Shown here: positions 13,480 to 27,300 of the stretch, one piece after another
Layout: each line of letters opens with the position of its first letter
Numbering within the stretch: position 1 is the first letter of the stretch
Origin: Dioscorea cayenensis subsp. rotundata
Taxonomy: Eukaryota > Streptophyta > Magnoliopsida > Dioscoreales > Dioscoreaceae
Direction: 5' to 3'
Length of the DNA stretch: 64,000 bases
NCBI RefSeq assembly: GCF_009730915.1
Contig: NC_052481.1
Coordinates: 186,001-250,000 of the forward strand
Notes under the pieces: model-generated
Databases searched by the model: none
The model's input: the letters and a program-made list of their open reading frames with translations, nothing else
Told to the model about the DNA's origin: nothing
Translations under genes and position numbers: made by a program

Positions 13480-15505
13480 TCACGATTCACTCCTGTTAAG
13501 AACTTCCCTCACCAATAATGTACGTCCACGGAACTCCTGTTCAAAATCAATTATAAGAACAAAAATGAATAGGATTAAGAGTTTTAGCTATTATCAATGA
13601 GGCCAATATAATGTATTTTCTAAGAAAAGATTGCGTTATTAACATGGAACCCCTTATTGCTTGAGTAAGCATAATGGTATCCCAAGAAGATTGTCCTATC
13701 TGCAGGCGCTCGTGAAAATTAAATTTAGTGATAGCACAAAGACCAAAAACAAAAATATTTGATAAAGCTTCACTTATAAGTTTTATAAAAAGAATAAGAT
13801 CAGCTTAAACAAAAAATGAAGCAAAGAAAAAAGCGATGTGTTCATAAACAAAATAAAAGGAGGATATACCGATCCATTTTGCTCTAATGCAGATTTCAGT
13901 TCATCAGCAGAAGAGAACGAGAGGAACCCATATACACGATTTTTCCCACCTTTACGATCATAGAGCACCCTCGTACTAACAACTGTCCCAAATTGACTAA
14001 AATGCTCTCGCAAATCTTCAGGCTTTACTGACCATGAAAGGTTGCCAATATAAGCTTTATAGGGGGTTTCAAAGACAATGTCTTTCTTTGGTGCAGTATT
14101 CAAGGCCTCAATGTTCCGTCTGCCAGATGTCATATCAGCTGAATATTGAACACGCATTTCTCGTCCACTCAAATCCTAGAAAAAATGTGAGCCATGTGTC
14201 AAAATAACCTTTATAAGTTCAAAACTAATCAAAGATACTACCAATTAAGGCACAGGAGAATCTTTCTCAACTTACAGAGCCATCCAAGGCAGCTATTGCA
14301 GTTTTAGCTTCTTGAATAGAACTCATTGTAACAAAACCACTTCCTCGACTAAAGCCCGTTGCTGGATCTCGAGATACCTGAACAAGTTAAATTAAAATGC
14401 CATCACACATATAGGATGAAAACTTCATTAGGAAACTAACTAGGAAGAACACTAATAATATATTTCCAACAGAATATTTACCAAGTCCATTTCATATGAA
14501 ACAAAATCACCAATCTCATGAAGCTTGAAATCTGCATGTAAAACAACAGAATTCTCTTGCAAGTGGCACAATGAGCTCCAATTGATTACAAGTTAAACCA
14601 CTAACAAAGTTAACCTCTTGTCTATCTCAAAAGCTTGATTGTTTAAGCAATTAATACCAGACTTCAACAGATTTTCCCCACCGTGCTAAAAGCTCTTCCC
14701 ATTTTATTTTACATATCAAACAAATTTTAATGCCACACTACTGCATGCATTGCAGAGTCAGTCACATAACCCCCAAGCATTTGAAAAGGACCCTATTTCA
14801 TACCATTAAATGTAACAAACAGTCCCAATATCAATAATAAGCAAAACTTTTAGTATCTCTATCAGTGATCAGAGAATAAAAATAAAACCACTCAAACTTT
14901 TTATAAATAGCACTGCACAATATTAGACATCAGTATCAAGCTTCACTAGATTTTCTGGAGCATAACCGCAAACAAGATGGTGAGGTATAAATAGTTAATT
15001 ATGAACTAGCACAATATTTCTATAACATTGAATTCTAAAAGATCAAAAGAACAACATTGAAAATCTTCAAGGATAAATATCCATTCAGAACTAAAAGGGA
15101 TTTAAGAAATGAATCATCTTATACCTCAACAGCGTAGACGGTTCCATGGGGTTTGAAGAGCTCCAAAAGCTGGGAGACATCACAGCTCCTGGGGAGATTG
15201 CAGACGTAGAGCTCGCAAGGCCGCACCCAGGGCTTCGGCTCCTCAGAGATGCCTTCTTCTTCGCCATCCCCCTTATTCTCATTCCCTGCCAAGACCTTCT
15301 CTTCTTCCTCAGCAACAGACCGCAATCGGGACCTGGAAGTGAGAGTGGGAGCGACAAGGGAGGTGGTGTATGAAATCGAAATGGATGTAGATGAGGGGGT
15401 GATGGAGGAGAAGCGAAGGAAAGACGAGGATGGCGATGGGATCTGGCGGCGTCGGAGAACGATCTTCGGTGAGGGAGCGGCGGTGACGGCGGCGGCTACG
15501 GCCAT
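13480..15505 (-). CDS. Chloroplast ribonucleoprotein with two RRMs (cp29/cp31-like), complete
   Basis: Plastid RNA-binding proteins of this type stabilise, edit or help process chloroplast mRNAs. Four exons chain exactly: 15125-15505 (ATG at 15505), 14276-14377, 13870-14175 and 13480-13536 (TGA), giving 281 residues. Residues 1-60 are rich in Ser/Thr/Ala/Arg and poor in acid, a typical transit peptide. An acidic linker ([16 protein letters not shown]) follows, as in cpRNPs. RRM1 has RNP2 LYVCNL at 99-104 and RNP1 SRGSGFVTM at 137-145. RRM2 has RNP2 YIGNLS at 203-208 and RNP1 NRVYGFLSF at 240-248. The protein ends shortly after RRM2. It may be the 28/31-kDa class or a diverged relative; the RNA targets are unknown. 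Confidence 0.94.
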
Positions 15506-16583
15506 GGGAGCGGCGCCGGCAGCGAGAGGGGATAAGGGAGGGAAGCGAGAGAGAAAGTGTTCCGTGGTATTGACACGAAGTTTTGGATATTATGAGCCAT
15601 TAGATTTTCTCTTTCTTTTTTTTTTAAATTATTTTTTAAATTCCTTTTATTGTATGTGTATTAATTAATATTAAATAATAATATTCGATTTAGTGTATAT
15701 TAATTATTTTTTACATAAATTTTAAAATAGTTAAATATTAATATTATTCGGTTTTTAAAATTCATTGGAGAGATCTAATGATCACACGGCACCAGACCCC
15801 TGTAACTTTTCATAGAATGATTTACTCTATTTGTTAACTCGAGGATGTCTATGTTATTAGGAGGGTGCTAACCCGACTAAGTTTTGTTTTATTTTTTTCT
15901 TTATTCTTTGTGTGGGTATTATTGCGAAGTGCATTATTTCTGGTGATTACGCATTATTCTGGTGATTGCCTTCACTTTGGTTTAGTCTTGTTTTGATTTT
16001 ATATTTTTTTAACCATTTATTTGTTTTTTATTATATGTTATTTTTTTAATAAATTCATAATTTATATATTTAAAAAAATATATATTAAAGTTTATTAATA
16101 ATCATTTGTCTGTTTTTTATCATGTTTTTTATCATCTATGTTTTTTTTTAATAAATTTTTAATAAATATATGATTTATTAATATTTTTTTAAAAAAATAT
16201 TAGAGTTTATTACTAAAAAATGCTTATTTTGATTATTTTAATTTTGATTTTTTTAAATATATTTGTAAATAATTATATCAGAAGATAATTTCGCAATAAA
16301 AGTATAAAACTGATAATAAGGCAGTATAATTTATAAAAAAAATTAAATCAGCATTTAAATTTTAATAATATAAAATTTCAAAACTTTTACTAAAAATATA
16401 AATCAAAATTTTGGCCACCAGTGACCAATAGAGTTTAGCCACGTAAGCAATCACACCGGGTTATTATATCTAACCAGAACCAAACAGCTGATCCCTGGTA
16501 TTCAGATCGACGACCTTCAAAACACTCGAAATTCGAAGAACTCCAACGCTGCACCGCCGCCGGCCACCGCGAGATCGAGAGCC
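15506..16583. promoter_or_regulatory. Shared divergent promoter region between the RNA-binding protein and EMC8/9 genes
   Basis: The two genes point away from each other across 1.08 kb. The outer parts near each ATG are GC-richer; the centre (about 15600-16430) is very AT-rich with poly-T tracts and no ORF. It must carry both promoters, but I cannot assign core elements with confidence. Confidence 0.45.
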
Positions 16584-19282
16584 ATGGCCGCCGATTGCCG
16601 CTATGAGCTCTCCCAAGCCGCGTACATCAAGCTCGTCCTTCACTCCCTCAAGCACCGGACCTACTCCGTCAATGGCCTCCTCCTCGGCCGCGTCCGTGAG
16701 GATTCCCCCACTGCCGTCGTCCAGATCGATGATGCCGTCCCCCTTTCCCACTCCCACATCGGCCTCCTCCCGACCCTCGAGCTCGCCCTTATTCAGGTAC
16801 TCCTCTCCTCGCTTCGATCCAGTGACCGGGTATCGAAGCTAGGGCTTCGACCATTTGATCTCTTTGATGTGTTTAGGTGGAGGAACACTTCGGGGCTGTG
16901 GGCATGAGTATCGTTGGGTATTACCACGCCAACGAGCGGCACGATGATGCGGAGCTCAGCAACGCCGCGAAGAAGATCGGCGATCACATCTTCCGGTACT
17001 TCCCACGCGCTGCCGTCCTATTGGTAAACATCTGTCTTCCTGTTTTGGATCTATTGTGGATGAAGCCATTGATAAATTTGAACCTTTTCCGTGGTTTTTG
17101 ATGCCGCAGTTGGACAATAAGAAGCTCGCGGGGTTGCCCAAATCGAAGGCACGAGATCCTGCTCTTCTGGTATTGCTGCTTTTATTTGTTAAAGATTATT
17201 TTTCATGCTAATTTTTTTTATTCAATTGAATTAGTTCAATCAATGAGCTTCTTGTCTAATTGATATATAAACTTGGGTGCCATTGTGATTCATATCAAGT
17301 CCTCCCTCTGTTCTGTATTCTTTAATTCTTTGTAGTACTTTGGTATCTGAGTGACTACTAAAGTATGTGGTGTTCATTTCAGTCAACTCGCCATTATCTT
17401 TCTTTGGCTGAGGGGCATGTTTGGCTTTCCACTATTTAGTTATCAACTGATTTTGTTTGTTATCAATCTATTGATTCTTTTACATCGCAAATCAGCTGTG
17501 GATTGTTTTCTTCACTTCTGTTATGCTTTGCCTTTTCTTTCCGGGTTATCCGATAAGGTTAAGAAGCATGTAGCTTGCTGAAGGCTATTAATTTGTCAGT
17601 TATCCTCTGTCACCAGTTTCCATGGTCTCCTATTATTTTTGTTTACTACGATTACAACTTATTTTCTCATAAGTTAGTTTTTGTTTTGATTTGTGTCGTA
17701 AAATGTGACTCTGAAAGTAGTTTATTTTGCAATGTAGGACTCAACACCTCTGTTCTTTATGTTGATTATTGTGACAAAAGGCATTCGACATTTATGGCCT
17801 TATTGTTATTTGAGCTTCACTTGTTTCAGTGTGTCCATGTATGTCTCCCTTGTCCATATTTCTTGGAGGGTTGATATTTAATTTGACAGAATTTTTTTTT
17901 TCTTTTGGGTGGCTTTGCACCTAGAGTGTCCATATATGATCATGTATAGTTTGATAAGCTTATTTTAGACTTGATGATTTAAAGCCATATCAAATTCGAA
18001 TGTATCAGTATTGTTGTTGTTTGAATATAGGTTTAGTGTAGGATTTTTTTTGTTTTTAACAAAAAATTTGATGACGGCAATTATATAACAGCAAGGAAAA
18101 AATAAACAATTGATAAGACTTAATCTTGAATTGGTAATGTTATTATGGTTTATAATAATGTATGGATGTGGAACTCTGTTTTTTTAGTGTTGGATGGCAT
18201 GCTGCTTTAACTATATAGCTTTGCATCAATAGATCAAATATCATATGCTAAATGAAAATGCCGCAAGAAATGAAGGAGAGATAATTTTGAGAGCTCAGGA
18301 GTATATTGTATGGCATATGTGATGCAACCTGAATGAACACTACATCAACCAAACTCATTTGATATTGATAAAGAATATTTATACTCTTAATGCACCTTGG
18401 TCTGCTATTCTAACAAATCTGAATGAATGCTACTTCCACCAAGCTCATTAGATATTGAGAACAAGATGCAAATTTGCAATTGAGGAATTTCCTTCTTTTT
18501 AGAGTGCAATGCACACACACAAACTCAGTAGATACCGAGAACAAGATATGAGTTTGCAATTGAGAACTTTCCTTTTTTTAGATTGCAACACCCACACACA
18601 AAATCACACACTCGTTTCTTCTTTTTGGAGTGCAATATATAGATACATTCACAAACACCCACTTTTCTTCTTTTTAAAATGCAATATAGATGTAGTCACA
18701 CATGCACGCATGTATAATCTCTCAATGCATCTTGCTTTTATATTCATACAAAAATCAATTGACTCTGAGATCTTGATATGGCGCATTGTTACAAGTAGGC
18801 AAATATAATCATCATGACTTTGATGTTCAATTTGAGATGTTTTAGCTGCAGTGATTATTCTACACTAGTGGAACTTGATGTCCATTATCATAATTGAATT
18901 TTAATTTTGAAATGGTTTTACATGTTTCTACCTTTGTAACTGTTTTGATATATATATAAAATTTGTCTCCTTCAAAAGCTGTACACAAGGGATTCCTCCA
19001 AAAGTTGGCGTCAAGCTGGATCTGATGGAAACAATCAGTTAATCTTGAAAGAGCCCACAGCCAACATAGTCTTACTGGACTATATTACCTCTGAGAAATG
19101 GCAAGCAATTGTGGATTTTGATGAACATCTTGATGACATTAGCAAGTAAGCTCATGTTGCTGGAACTTTTCCTGAATTGCCCTTTGAATATCCATTTATT
19201 GTTAGAGCCACATGTACATTTTACTGACACGCTGTTGAATAATTTTTGCAGGGACTGGTTGAATCCGAATCTTTTTAAGTAG
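16584..19282 (+). CDS. EMC8/9: ER membrane protein complex subunit 8/9 homolog, complete
   Basis: EMC8/9 is a cytosolic MPN-fold subunit of the ER membrane protein complex, which inserts tail-anchored and multi-pass proteins. Five exons fit: 16584-16796, 16877-17023, 17110-17169, 18979-19145 and 19252-19282, giving 205 residues, the usual family length. The start is MAADCRYELSQAAYIKLVLH. Family hallmarks include VNGLLLGR near 32-39, VGYYHANERH near 83-92 and VLLDYITSEKW followed by FDEHLDDISKDWLNPNL at the end. The MPN domain lacks a full metalloprotease zinc site, as in the family. Exon 1 is strongly GC-rich and later exons are AT-richer. All introns have GT/AG borders. Intron 3 is about 1.8 kb and contains a degenerate repeat. 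Confidence 0.96.
18455..18680. repeat. Degenerate tandem repeat inside EMC8/9 intron 3
   Basis: A roughly 80-100 bp motif recurs with drift. Each copy has a GAGAACAAGAT...TTTGCAATTGAG segment, then CTTTTT-AGAKTGCAA and a CACACAC tail (near 18458, 18536 and a partial copy near 18612). It has no coding capacity. Confidence 0.5.
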
Positions 19283-22188
19283 ATCATTTGTATTCATAGT
19301 TAAATATTTTTGCAGGTATGATTAGGTCATCATAATCTTTAATTTCTGCAAATAAATTTACTTTGGCTTGAATTTGTTCAACTCACCCGGCTTTTTTATA
19401 TTGTTTGACAATGGGATGCCATGAATATCTATTGTTTGCTTCCAACTTAATGTTTTATTCACTCCTTTTAGAATGTCTTTGTTATTAATTACTGCAAGAC
19501 ATGTTTGTGTTCAAATTATTGATCGCTGATGGTATTGAATTGCATTAGAACCTAGACCATGTTACCAGACCATTACTGAATTTTTAACTCCTTGTCTGAC
19601 GTAATGCTTTGGATGTGATTATTTACAATTCCCAAGTTTATGCTGATTGGTGGTCTAGAAGACTGGTTCATCTCCAAAGATCTTAACCTGACCTGTATGT
19701 CATATTGTATCAATGCTAAGATACCTACTGATTGGGTTTACGAAATCATGAGAAACTGTCCAAACCACCTTCTGATATCAATATTGATGATCCCAAGGAC
19801 AAGTTGATGGTTATCACTGATTTTTGTACTAGCATTTAGGTAGTGTTTCATGTTAAAACAGAGCATCCTTTTGTTTAAAATGGTGCGTATGTTCTTTAGA
19901 TTTAGACGACTCAGATGACGGAGTTGTCTTCCTGGTCCATTTATCTTTTTGATTGTTCAGTAGCACTTACTAAAACTAAAAGCCAAGGCAAAATCAAATA
20001 TGAGCGCTGGTGATACTTCAGTGTCACATATCATATAGGTATTAACTTTAGTTTTGGTCGCTTAACCATATTGATATGTTCATCTTGGTCATTCAAACAA
20101 AAAAATGTTTGTTATGGTTGAAAGATTAATAATTATTCTTAATAGTGAGTAACATGATTCTTTTTCATTCATTTTTTTCTTTTTTTGGGTTCAGTGAATA
20201 ATTTCTTAGATTCAAATACCAAAATGAATATAAAGGAATAACTAGAGAGCAAAAATGCACTTTCGCTTTATCAAATATGTATGCTGATATAGCTGTCAAA
20301 CTGCAATGTGTCTATCCATGTGCATATTGGTGTCACCATTAACCTCTGAAACTTATGTTTTGATAATTAATAAATTTTCATGGAACAATACAATAATAGC
20401 TAGGGATACTAAAATGCATGTAAATGTAGCATGCAGACCATAAGAAACTTGTGGGCAAAGTGGGCTGACTTCTCTCATTTTACGTGTTCATTTGTCCTGA
20501 AGTGGGGGAGTGCGGGTGATGTGGGCGAAGTGGGCGGACTTCTCTCATTTTATGTGTTCATTTGTCACTTTCCCCACTTCCGTCTCAAGTGAATTTTGAA
20601 TTAACTTCACTTTGCCAGTTTTTTTTACTGAAGTGGGGGGAAGTGAGCCAATCTATAAAAACTTACTTCCTCTCACTTCCAAAGTGTTTTTTTGGATTCA
20701 TAGAACTTTACATAACACCTAAATTCTCTATTTATATTTTCATTTTATGACAAATAGACACCAAAAGTGCTGGAAGTGATATCACTTCCTCCCATTTCAG
20801 GGAAGTGGTATTTCCTTCACTTTCCCACTTCAGATCACTTTTTCCCAAATGAACATGAAAGCTCAATTTCTTTTAAGGAAAAAAGCAGCTTACTATACAA
20901 TAAGGCTAAAACATTGGTCATTTTATTAAGGGGTTTTTGGTTCATGATAATGTGTTATTGTGCATTACATGTTAATCCGAAAAAATTACTATGTTTGACA
21001 TTCTAGTAGCGGTAATATTGATGGTAATATATGATTACCAACAATAAAATTTTATTACCAAGAAATTTGGTAATTATATTACTAAAAAAGTGCTTATTTG
21101 GATTATCGAGTGGTAGTCATGTGAAAATATTATTTTAGACAAATATATATTTTTCTTTTACAAATTGATTTTTAATATTTATATATATTCATGTATATGT
21201 ATGTATACATATATGCATATACATAAAGCTACATATTAATGTGGGGAGGAACCCTGCCTCTGATCTCTTGCACCCCCATAACTCAATTTTTTTTTAAGTT
21301 ATATTTAAAATTTTTATATATTATTATTTTATCTAAATAACAATATTACTAATAATTCTAACTATTTTAAAATATAAAATTATCTTATTTGATTGATATA
21401 TAATAATATAAAATTATATTTATTTTATTTTATCATCAACTTAAGGGCCCATAATTCGTGATTTTTTTACAATAGTCTTTTCATTAATAAATAAACTTTT
21501 TTTTTATAAATTGTTATAAAACATGAAATACTTATGTAAATTTCCTATTTTTATATATTACATTAAAACTGCACTTGTTTGTGTTTTCCAAAATTCCAGA
21601 GATTGCAGAGACTTCTCCATGCTAAAAGAAAATTATATTATATAAATGTTATAAAAAAAAACCCTATTTATCCATGAAAACTATTTTATCTCCACATTAA
21701 ATCTTGAAAGTATAGAATCTTTATCATAAAAAGATTTATTTTAAAATTATTAATTTCAATAATTAATTAATGAAAACATTTGGTTTTAGCTTAAACAGAA
21801 AACTTTTGTTATATTAAAAATAAATAAGATATTTAAAAACTTTAAACTTATATTAATTTAAAAAATTAATTATTGAAAAATGTAAAGAAATTGAATTTAT
21901 TATTTATTATTAGATAAAATAACTTGTATATGAAAGGTTAATTATAAATAATATATAATTTAATATATCATGTTAAAAATATTTTAATATTATTATAATA
22001 TTGGAGAGTTTTGGCAGAAAAGTTTTTTACTAGAACTTGACACTGCCAATGATGTCTTCTATTTTAATATATATTAGGGTTGTGGTTATATTTTTATATA
22101 TATTAATGTTGCAGATGCAGTAAGTTTGATGTAATGGGTCTTCAGTTATAGTTGTAATGAATCCTTAGTTATACGTGCCCAAACTCCA
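19283..22188. other. Intergenic region with a degenerate foldback at 20452-20860
   Basis: No gene is seen. At 20452-20566 a 46-bp segment (GTGGGCRAAGTGGGC..., ending TGTTCATTTGTC) occurs twice, 69 bp apart. It is followed by several inverted CACTTTCCCCACTTC/GAAGTGGGGGAAGTG segments up to about 20860, where CCAAATGAACATG mirrors the left TGTTCATTTG. This looks like an old inverted-repeat element. From 21000 to 22140 the DNA is extremely AT-rich. Confidence 0.45.
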
Positions 22189-23234
22189 TAACCCCATAGA
22201 GTGGTGATCCCACGGACTCGGTTCCGTGGGATTTACAATGGAACCGAGACGTGGGATCATCTGGTCCACACATCTGTTTATCTACAGTAAAAGTTAACTT
22301 TATATTAAAATATAGTTAATGGTAGATTAGACATTTTACTTTCAAATTTTTTATTTCACATCTTTCCCACAAACTCTTTCCCCTCTCTATTCCGTTCTCC
22401 TCATCTGTTCATGCCTTCCAATCATGAGCCAACCCCCCTCTCGCAAACTAGAGCATAGTTTTGAAAATGGTAACTGCTGGGAAAACAACTCAACAATTAA
22501 AAAGCTTGCTATATTATCGTTTTGGCAAAGAAAAATTAAAAAAAAAATAATTGGACGAAGTGTCCAAATTCCATCATTAAACAAAAACAAAATTCATTCA
22601 TAAACGACAATACCACCATATTATCTCATCTCTCATCTTATTTCTCAACAAACATCCTTTGACTTAGCATCCATGATGAAATAATGCATACACTGCTACT
22701 TCTTCAACACTGATCTAACTCAATCAGAAAAAAAGAAAAAAAAAATAAAAAGGATCATCACATCCGCATACGCTACACAAAGTAAGCACCATCTGTTGGT
22801 CGGGTCACCAAATGTGGGAAATTATTAAACCCAAACAACACACCATTCAAGATCGGAGATCTATATTAAAACTTCAAAGAACGGTGATAATTAGTCACCA
22901 AGATCTGAACCCATTCAGGCGTCCACCCATTCCAATTATCGCGACGCACATACAAGTAGCACACGCCTTACCCGCATTGCCCTTGCATCTTGAACATGTT
23001 TGTCAAACATCTTTCGAACGCCCTGACGATGGGTTGTCCACCCGAAGAGATTGCGGGGAAGATGAGGAATAAAATATTTGACGGTAAAATACTGATCTAC
23101 CCTTAACTATATTTTAATATAAAATTAATTGTTACTGTAGATCAAAAGATCATATGGATGAGATGATCCCACGTCTCGGTTCCATTGTAAATCCCACGGA
23201 ACCGAGTCCGTGGGATCACCACTCTAACCGCATA
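22189..23234. mobile_element. Mutator-like non-autonomous TIR transposon with 10-bp target duplication
   Basis: The element body is 22199-23224 (1,026 bp). Its ends are inverted: GAGTGGTGATCCCACGGACT on the left, the exact complement on the right, and near-perfect for about 62 bp. Weaker pairing extends to roughly 150 bp through a shared TACAGTAA...TATTAAAATATAGTTAA stretch. It is flanked by TAACCCCATA (22189-22198) and TAACCGCATA (23225-23234), a 10-bp duplication with one mismatch. Long TIRs and 9-10 bp duplications fit Mutator-like elements. Each TIR also contains its own palindrome (ATCCCACGG...CCGTGGGAT). There is no transposase. On the minus strand near 22945-23000 an ORF segment reads CSRCKGNAGKACATC, a possible captured zinc-ribbon fragment. 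Confidence 0.8.
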
Positions 23235-24389
23235 TCACCACCACCTGTACCCAAACCCCATAACCCCATGTCACCACCACCTATACCCAAACCCCATGTC
23301 ACCGTTAATAGTAGTAAGTATGTGAATTGAAAAATCATAGTAGTAACGGATCTGGTATGTGAACTGAAAAATCGTAATAAATGATTTTTATAATAATATT
23401 AACACCTAATAAAAGTCTTTTATAATAATATTCACATCTATGATATAAATCATGACATAATAGTTATTAATTTTTAACTAATTTCAGATATCTTCCAAAA
23501 TCCTCGTTGAGCTTTCAATATAATGTTTATTTAATTGATAAAATTAAAAAAAAAAAATCTGTATTTTAAAAATATTTAAAAGATAATAATCTCACAAATT
23601 AAATCACTAAAATGTTATAAAAATTTGAGAAAATACTTATTAATAGATAAACTTCTTTTATAAATAATTTGTGAATGGATATAAATATACTTTAATATAT
23701 TATAAGATAAAAGAACTTACTTTAATAATTTGAAAAGTTATTAAATTTGAAATAATAATAATGATAGATATACTATGAGATAACTTAACTATCTCCATAT
23801 TTTAAAAAGTTAATTTTAAAATAAAATCTTAGATCAACATTCGCAAAATCAACTTTAATAATTATTACATTATAAGCAGATATAATATATTACTATCCGA
23901 AATTGAAGAAATGTTATAAAAGAAAATTTGTAAATAAATTAATTTTAATATATATAATGAGATAAGATAGCTTATATATTAAATAACTTTAGTAGATTAT
24001 ATAAAAGCTACAAATAAATAATTTATACAAATTTTTTTTTATAAATAATTAATGTTAAAACATGTAATAACATATTATAAAAAAAAAACCTCCATCCCAA
24101 CCTGAAAGCATGGAATCTCTGCCATTTTTCCCAAGTTATTTTAAAAATGTTAATCTCAATTCATTGGTGAAAAACTTTTAACTTTCTATTTATGGAAAAA
24201 AAATTGTTTTTTAAAATAAAATAAGATAAAATAATATATTTATTAACTTTTTAAAAAAAGTACATTATCTTAAAAAGATAAAATTGTTGAGAATACCCAA
24301 ACCTGGCGGGACAATCAGTGAAAAACTGAAATTTAGAGAGATTTTTTTAAGGCATTTCCAGTATAAATTTATATCTCAATGAGAAACTT
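23235..24389. other. Short minisatellite then very AT-rich DNA
   Basis: 23228-23310 has repeated ACCCCAT / TCACCACCACCTRTACCCAAACC units, the sequence into which the TIR element at 22199 inserted. A pair of about 35-bp direct repeats (TAGTAGTAAS...GTGAAYTGAAAAATCRTA) follows to 23370. From there to about 24290 is A/T-rich with no gene. At 24285-24320 TTGTTGAGAATACCC resembles an LTR terminus, but no partner was found. Confidence 0.4.
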
Positions 24390-27300
24390 ACCTGACTGAC
24401 TGATGAACTAAAACTGATAGATGAACTTTATTACACTGTTATTTCAGTTATTTCAGAACAAGTGTGGGCTTTCAAAAAGTACCCTTGGATTAACATTTCC
24501 AACCTCTACACTCACATCACCCTGGATCAGATTTACCATAAATCAGACGAGATCCTCAAGAACATCCAGTAGTCATTGGGTTATACCCCATCTGTTTGAG
24601 ATGATCATACATCACATCATCACATGCACTTCAAAAATACAATATGTGTGTGGTCTATGTGATGCATAAACAACATAAAGGTAGCCCCTCGCATCACAAA
24701 AGAACCTTAAATCTTTCAAAAAGTGTTGGTTGCAAATTTGGCGCCATGATATCAAACGAATAACTAGTACAACAACAATATCTATGGCTTGACCGAAATT
24801 GAGAAAGCATACCGTGTTTAATAGCTCATGGTTTCCTCCCCTACACAATACTGCTCCGAAGACAAATGTCTTCCATCTATTATCCTTCCCCATCCGTAGA
24901 TAGTTTACCTTATTATCATTTTTAACATGCGGGGCTGGATGCAAGAGAAGAACCTGACCATAAAGTCTAACAACATGACCAAGGAATAGGTTTAGGAGAA
25001 TTATCCTTTGCCTTTGACAATGACCTCTACCTCCGATCCCACGAAAGTTGACTATCTTTGATATAAATATCCATCCAAAAGCATAGCCACAATAAAAAGA
25101 TTGATTAAGATCACAAAAACAACCTAGTGGGATAATGTGTTTGCGAATGGGTACGGCTAAACTAGTTGAGGACAAGTATAATTTGGCAAAGAGCAAGGCA
25201 CTCTCGCCACCAGTTAATAGAGCTCCACTGTCATCACTTCAACAGGCTGACTGACTGACTAACCGACAGACTGATGAAGGACGGACTGATGAACTGCATT
25301 CCACGGTTATTCTAGAACAATTGTAGCCTTTCAAAAAGTCTACGTTGGATTAACATTTTCAACCTTTGCACTCACATCACCCTAGATCAGATGTACCATC
25401 AAATCGGGCGAGATCCTTAAGATCATCCATGTAGTCGTAGGGTTCATATTCCATATGTTTGAGATTATCATACATTACATACACTTCAAAAATACAATAT
25501 GTGTGTGGTGTATGTGAAGCACAAACAACATTAAGGTAACCACTCGCATCATAGAATAACCTCAAATCTTTCAAAAGTGTTGGCTATAAATTTTCCGTCA
25601 TGACATTAAATGAGTAACCAGAAAAGCGATAATATGTATGGTTTAAACGAAACTGAAAAAGCGTGCTCAATAGCATAGAAGTACCCATCAAATACTATTA
25701 GGTCATAAGGGTGGCTTCCTCCCCCCACATAAAAGGGCTCCTCTGAAGACAAATGTCTTCCATCTATTATCCTTCCCCATCCGTAGATAGTTTACCTTAT
25801 TATCATTTTTAACATGCGGGGCTGGATGCAAGAGAAGAACCTGACCATAAAGTCTAACAACATGACCAAGGAATAGGTTTAGGAGAATTATCCTTTGCCT
25901 TTGACAATGACCTCTACCTCCGGTCCCACGAAAGTTGACTATCTTTGATATAAATATCCATCCAAAAGCATAGCCACAATAAAAAGATTGATTAAGATCA
26001 CAAAAAAACAACCTAGTGGGATAATGTGTTTGCGAATGGGATGCACGGCTAAACTAGTTGAGGACAAGTATAATTTGGCAAAAGAGCAAGGCACTCTCGC
26101 CACCAGTTAATAGAGCTCCACTGTCATCACTTCAACAGGCTGACTGACTGACTAACCGACAGACTGATGAAGGACGGACTGATGAACTGCATTCCACGGT
26201 TATTCTAGAACAATTGTAGCCTTTCAAAAAGTCTACGTTGGATTAACATTTTCAACCTTTGCACTCACATCACCCTAGATCAGATGTACCATCAAATCGG
26301 GCGAGATCCTTAAGATCATCCATGTAGTCGTAGGGTTCATATTCCATATGTTTGAGATTATCATACATTACATACACTTCAAAAAAATACAATATGTGTG
26401 TGGTGTATGTGAAGCACAAACAACATTAAGGTAACCACTCGCATCATAGAATAACCTCAAATCTTTCAAAAGTGTTGGCTATAAATTTTCCGTCATGACA
26501 TTAAATGAGTAACCAGAAAAGCGATAATATGTATGGTTTAAACGAAACTGAAAAAGCGTGCTCAATAGCATAGAAGTACCCATCAAATACTATTAGGTCA
26601 TAAGGGTGGCTTCCTCCCCCCACATAAAAGGGCTCCTCTGAAGACAAATGTCTTCCATCTATTATCCTTCCCCATCCGTAGATAGTTTACCTTATTATCA
26701 TTTTTAACATGCGGGGCTGGATGCAAGAGAAGAACCTGACCATAAAGTCTAACAACATGACCAAGGAATAGGTTTAGGAGAATTATCCTTTGCCTTTGAC
26801 AATGACCTCTACCTCCGGTCCCACGAAAGTTGACTATCTTTGATATAAATATCCATCCAAAAGCATAGCCACAATAAAAAGATTGATTAAGATCACAAAA
26901 ACAACCTAGTGGGATAATGTGTTTGCGAATGGGTACGGCTAAACTAGTTGAGGACAAGTATAATTTGGCAAAGAGCAAGGCACTCTCGCCACCAGTTAAT
27001 AGAGCTCCACTGTCATCACTCAACAGTCGATCGATCGACTCAACCGACTGCATCGATGAAGGACGGACTGATGAACTGCATTCCACGGTTATTCTAGAAC
27101 AATTGTAGCCTTTCAAAAAGTCTACGTTGGATTAACATTTTTCAACCTTTGCACTCACATCACCCCTAGATCGATGTACCATCAAATCGGGCGAGATCCT
27201 TAAGATCATCCATGTAGTCGTAGGGTTCATATTCCATATGTTTGAGATTATCATACATTACATACACTTCAAAAATACAATATGTGTGTGGTGTATGTGA

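Noticed and set aside
15249-15668. Plus-strand ORFs over the RNA-binding protein's first exon
   Set aside because: They are shadows of the GC-rich transit-peptide and RRM1 exon, which splices in frame on the minus strand.
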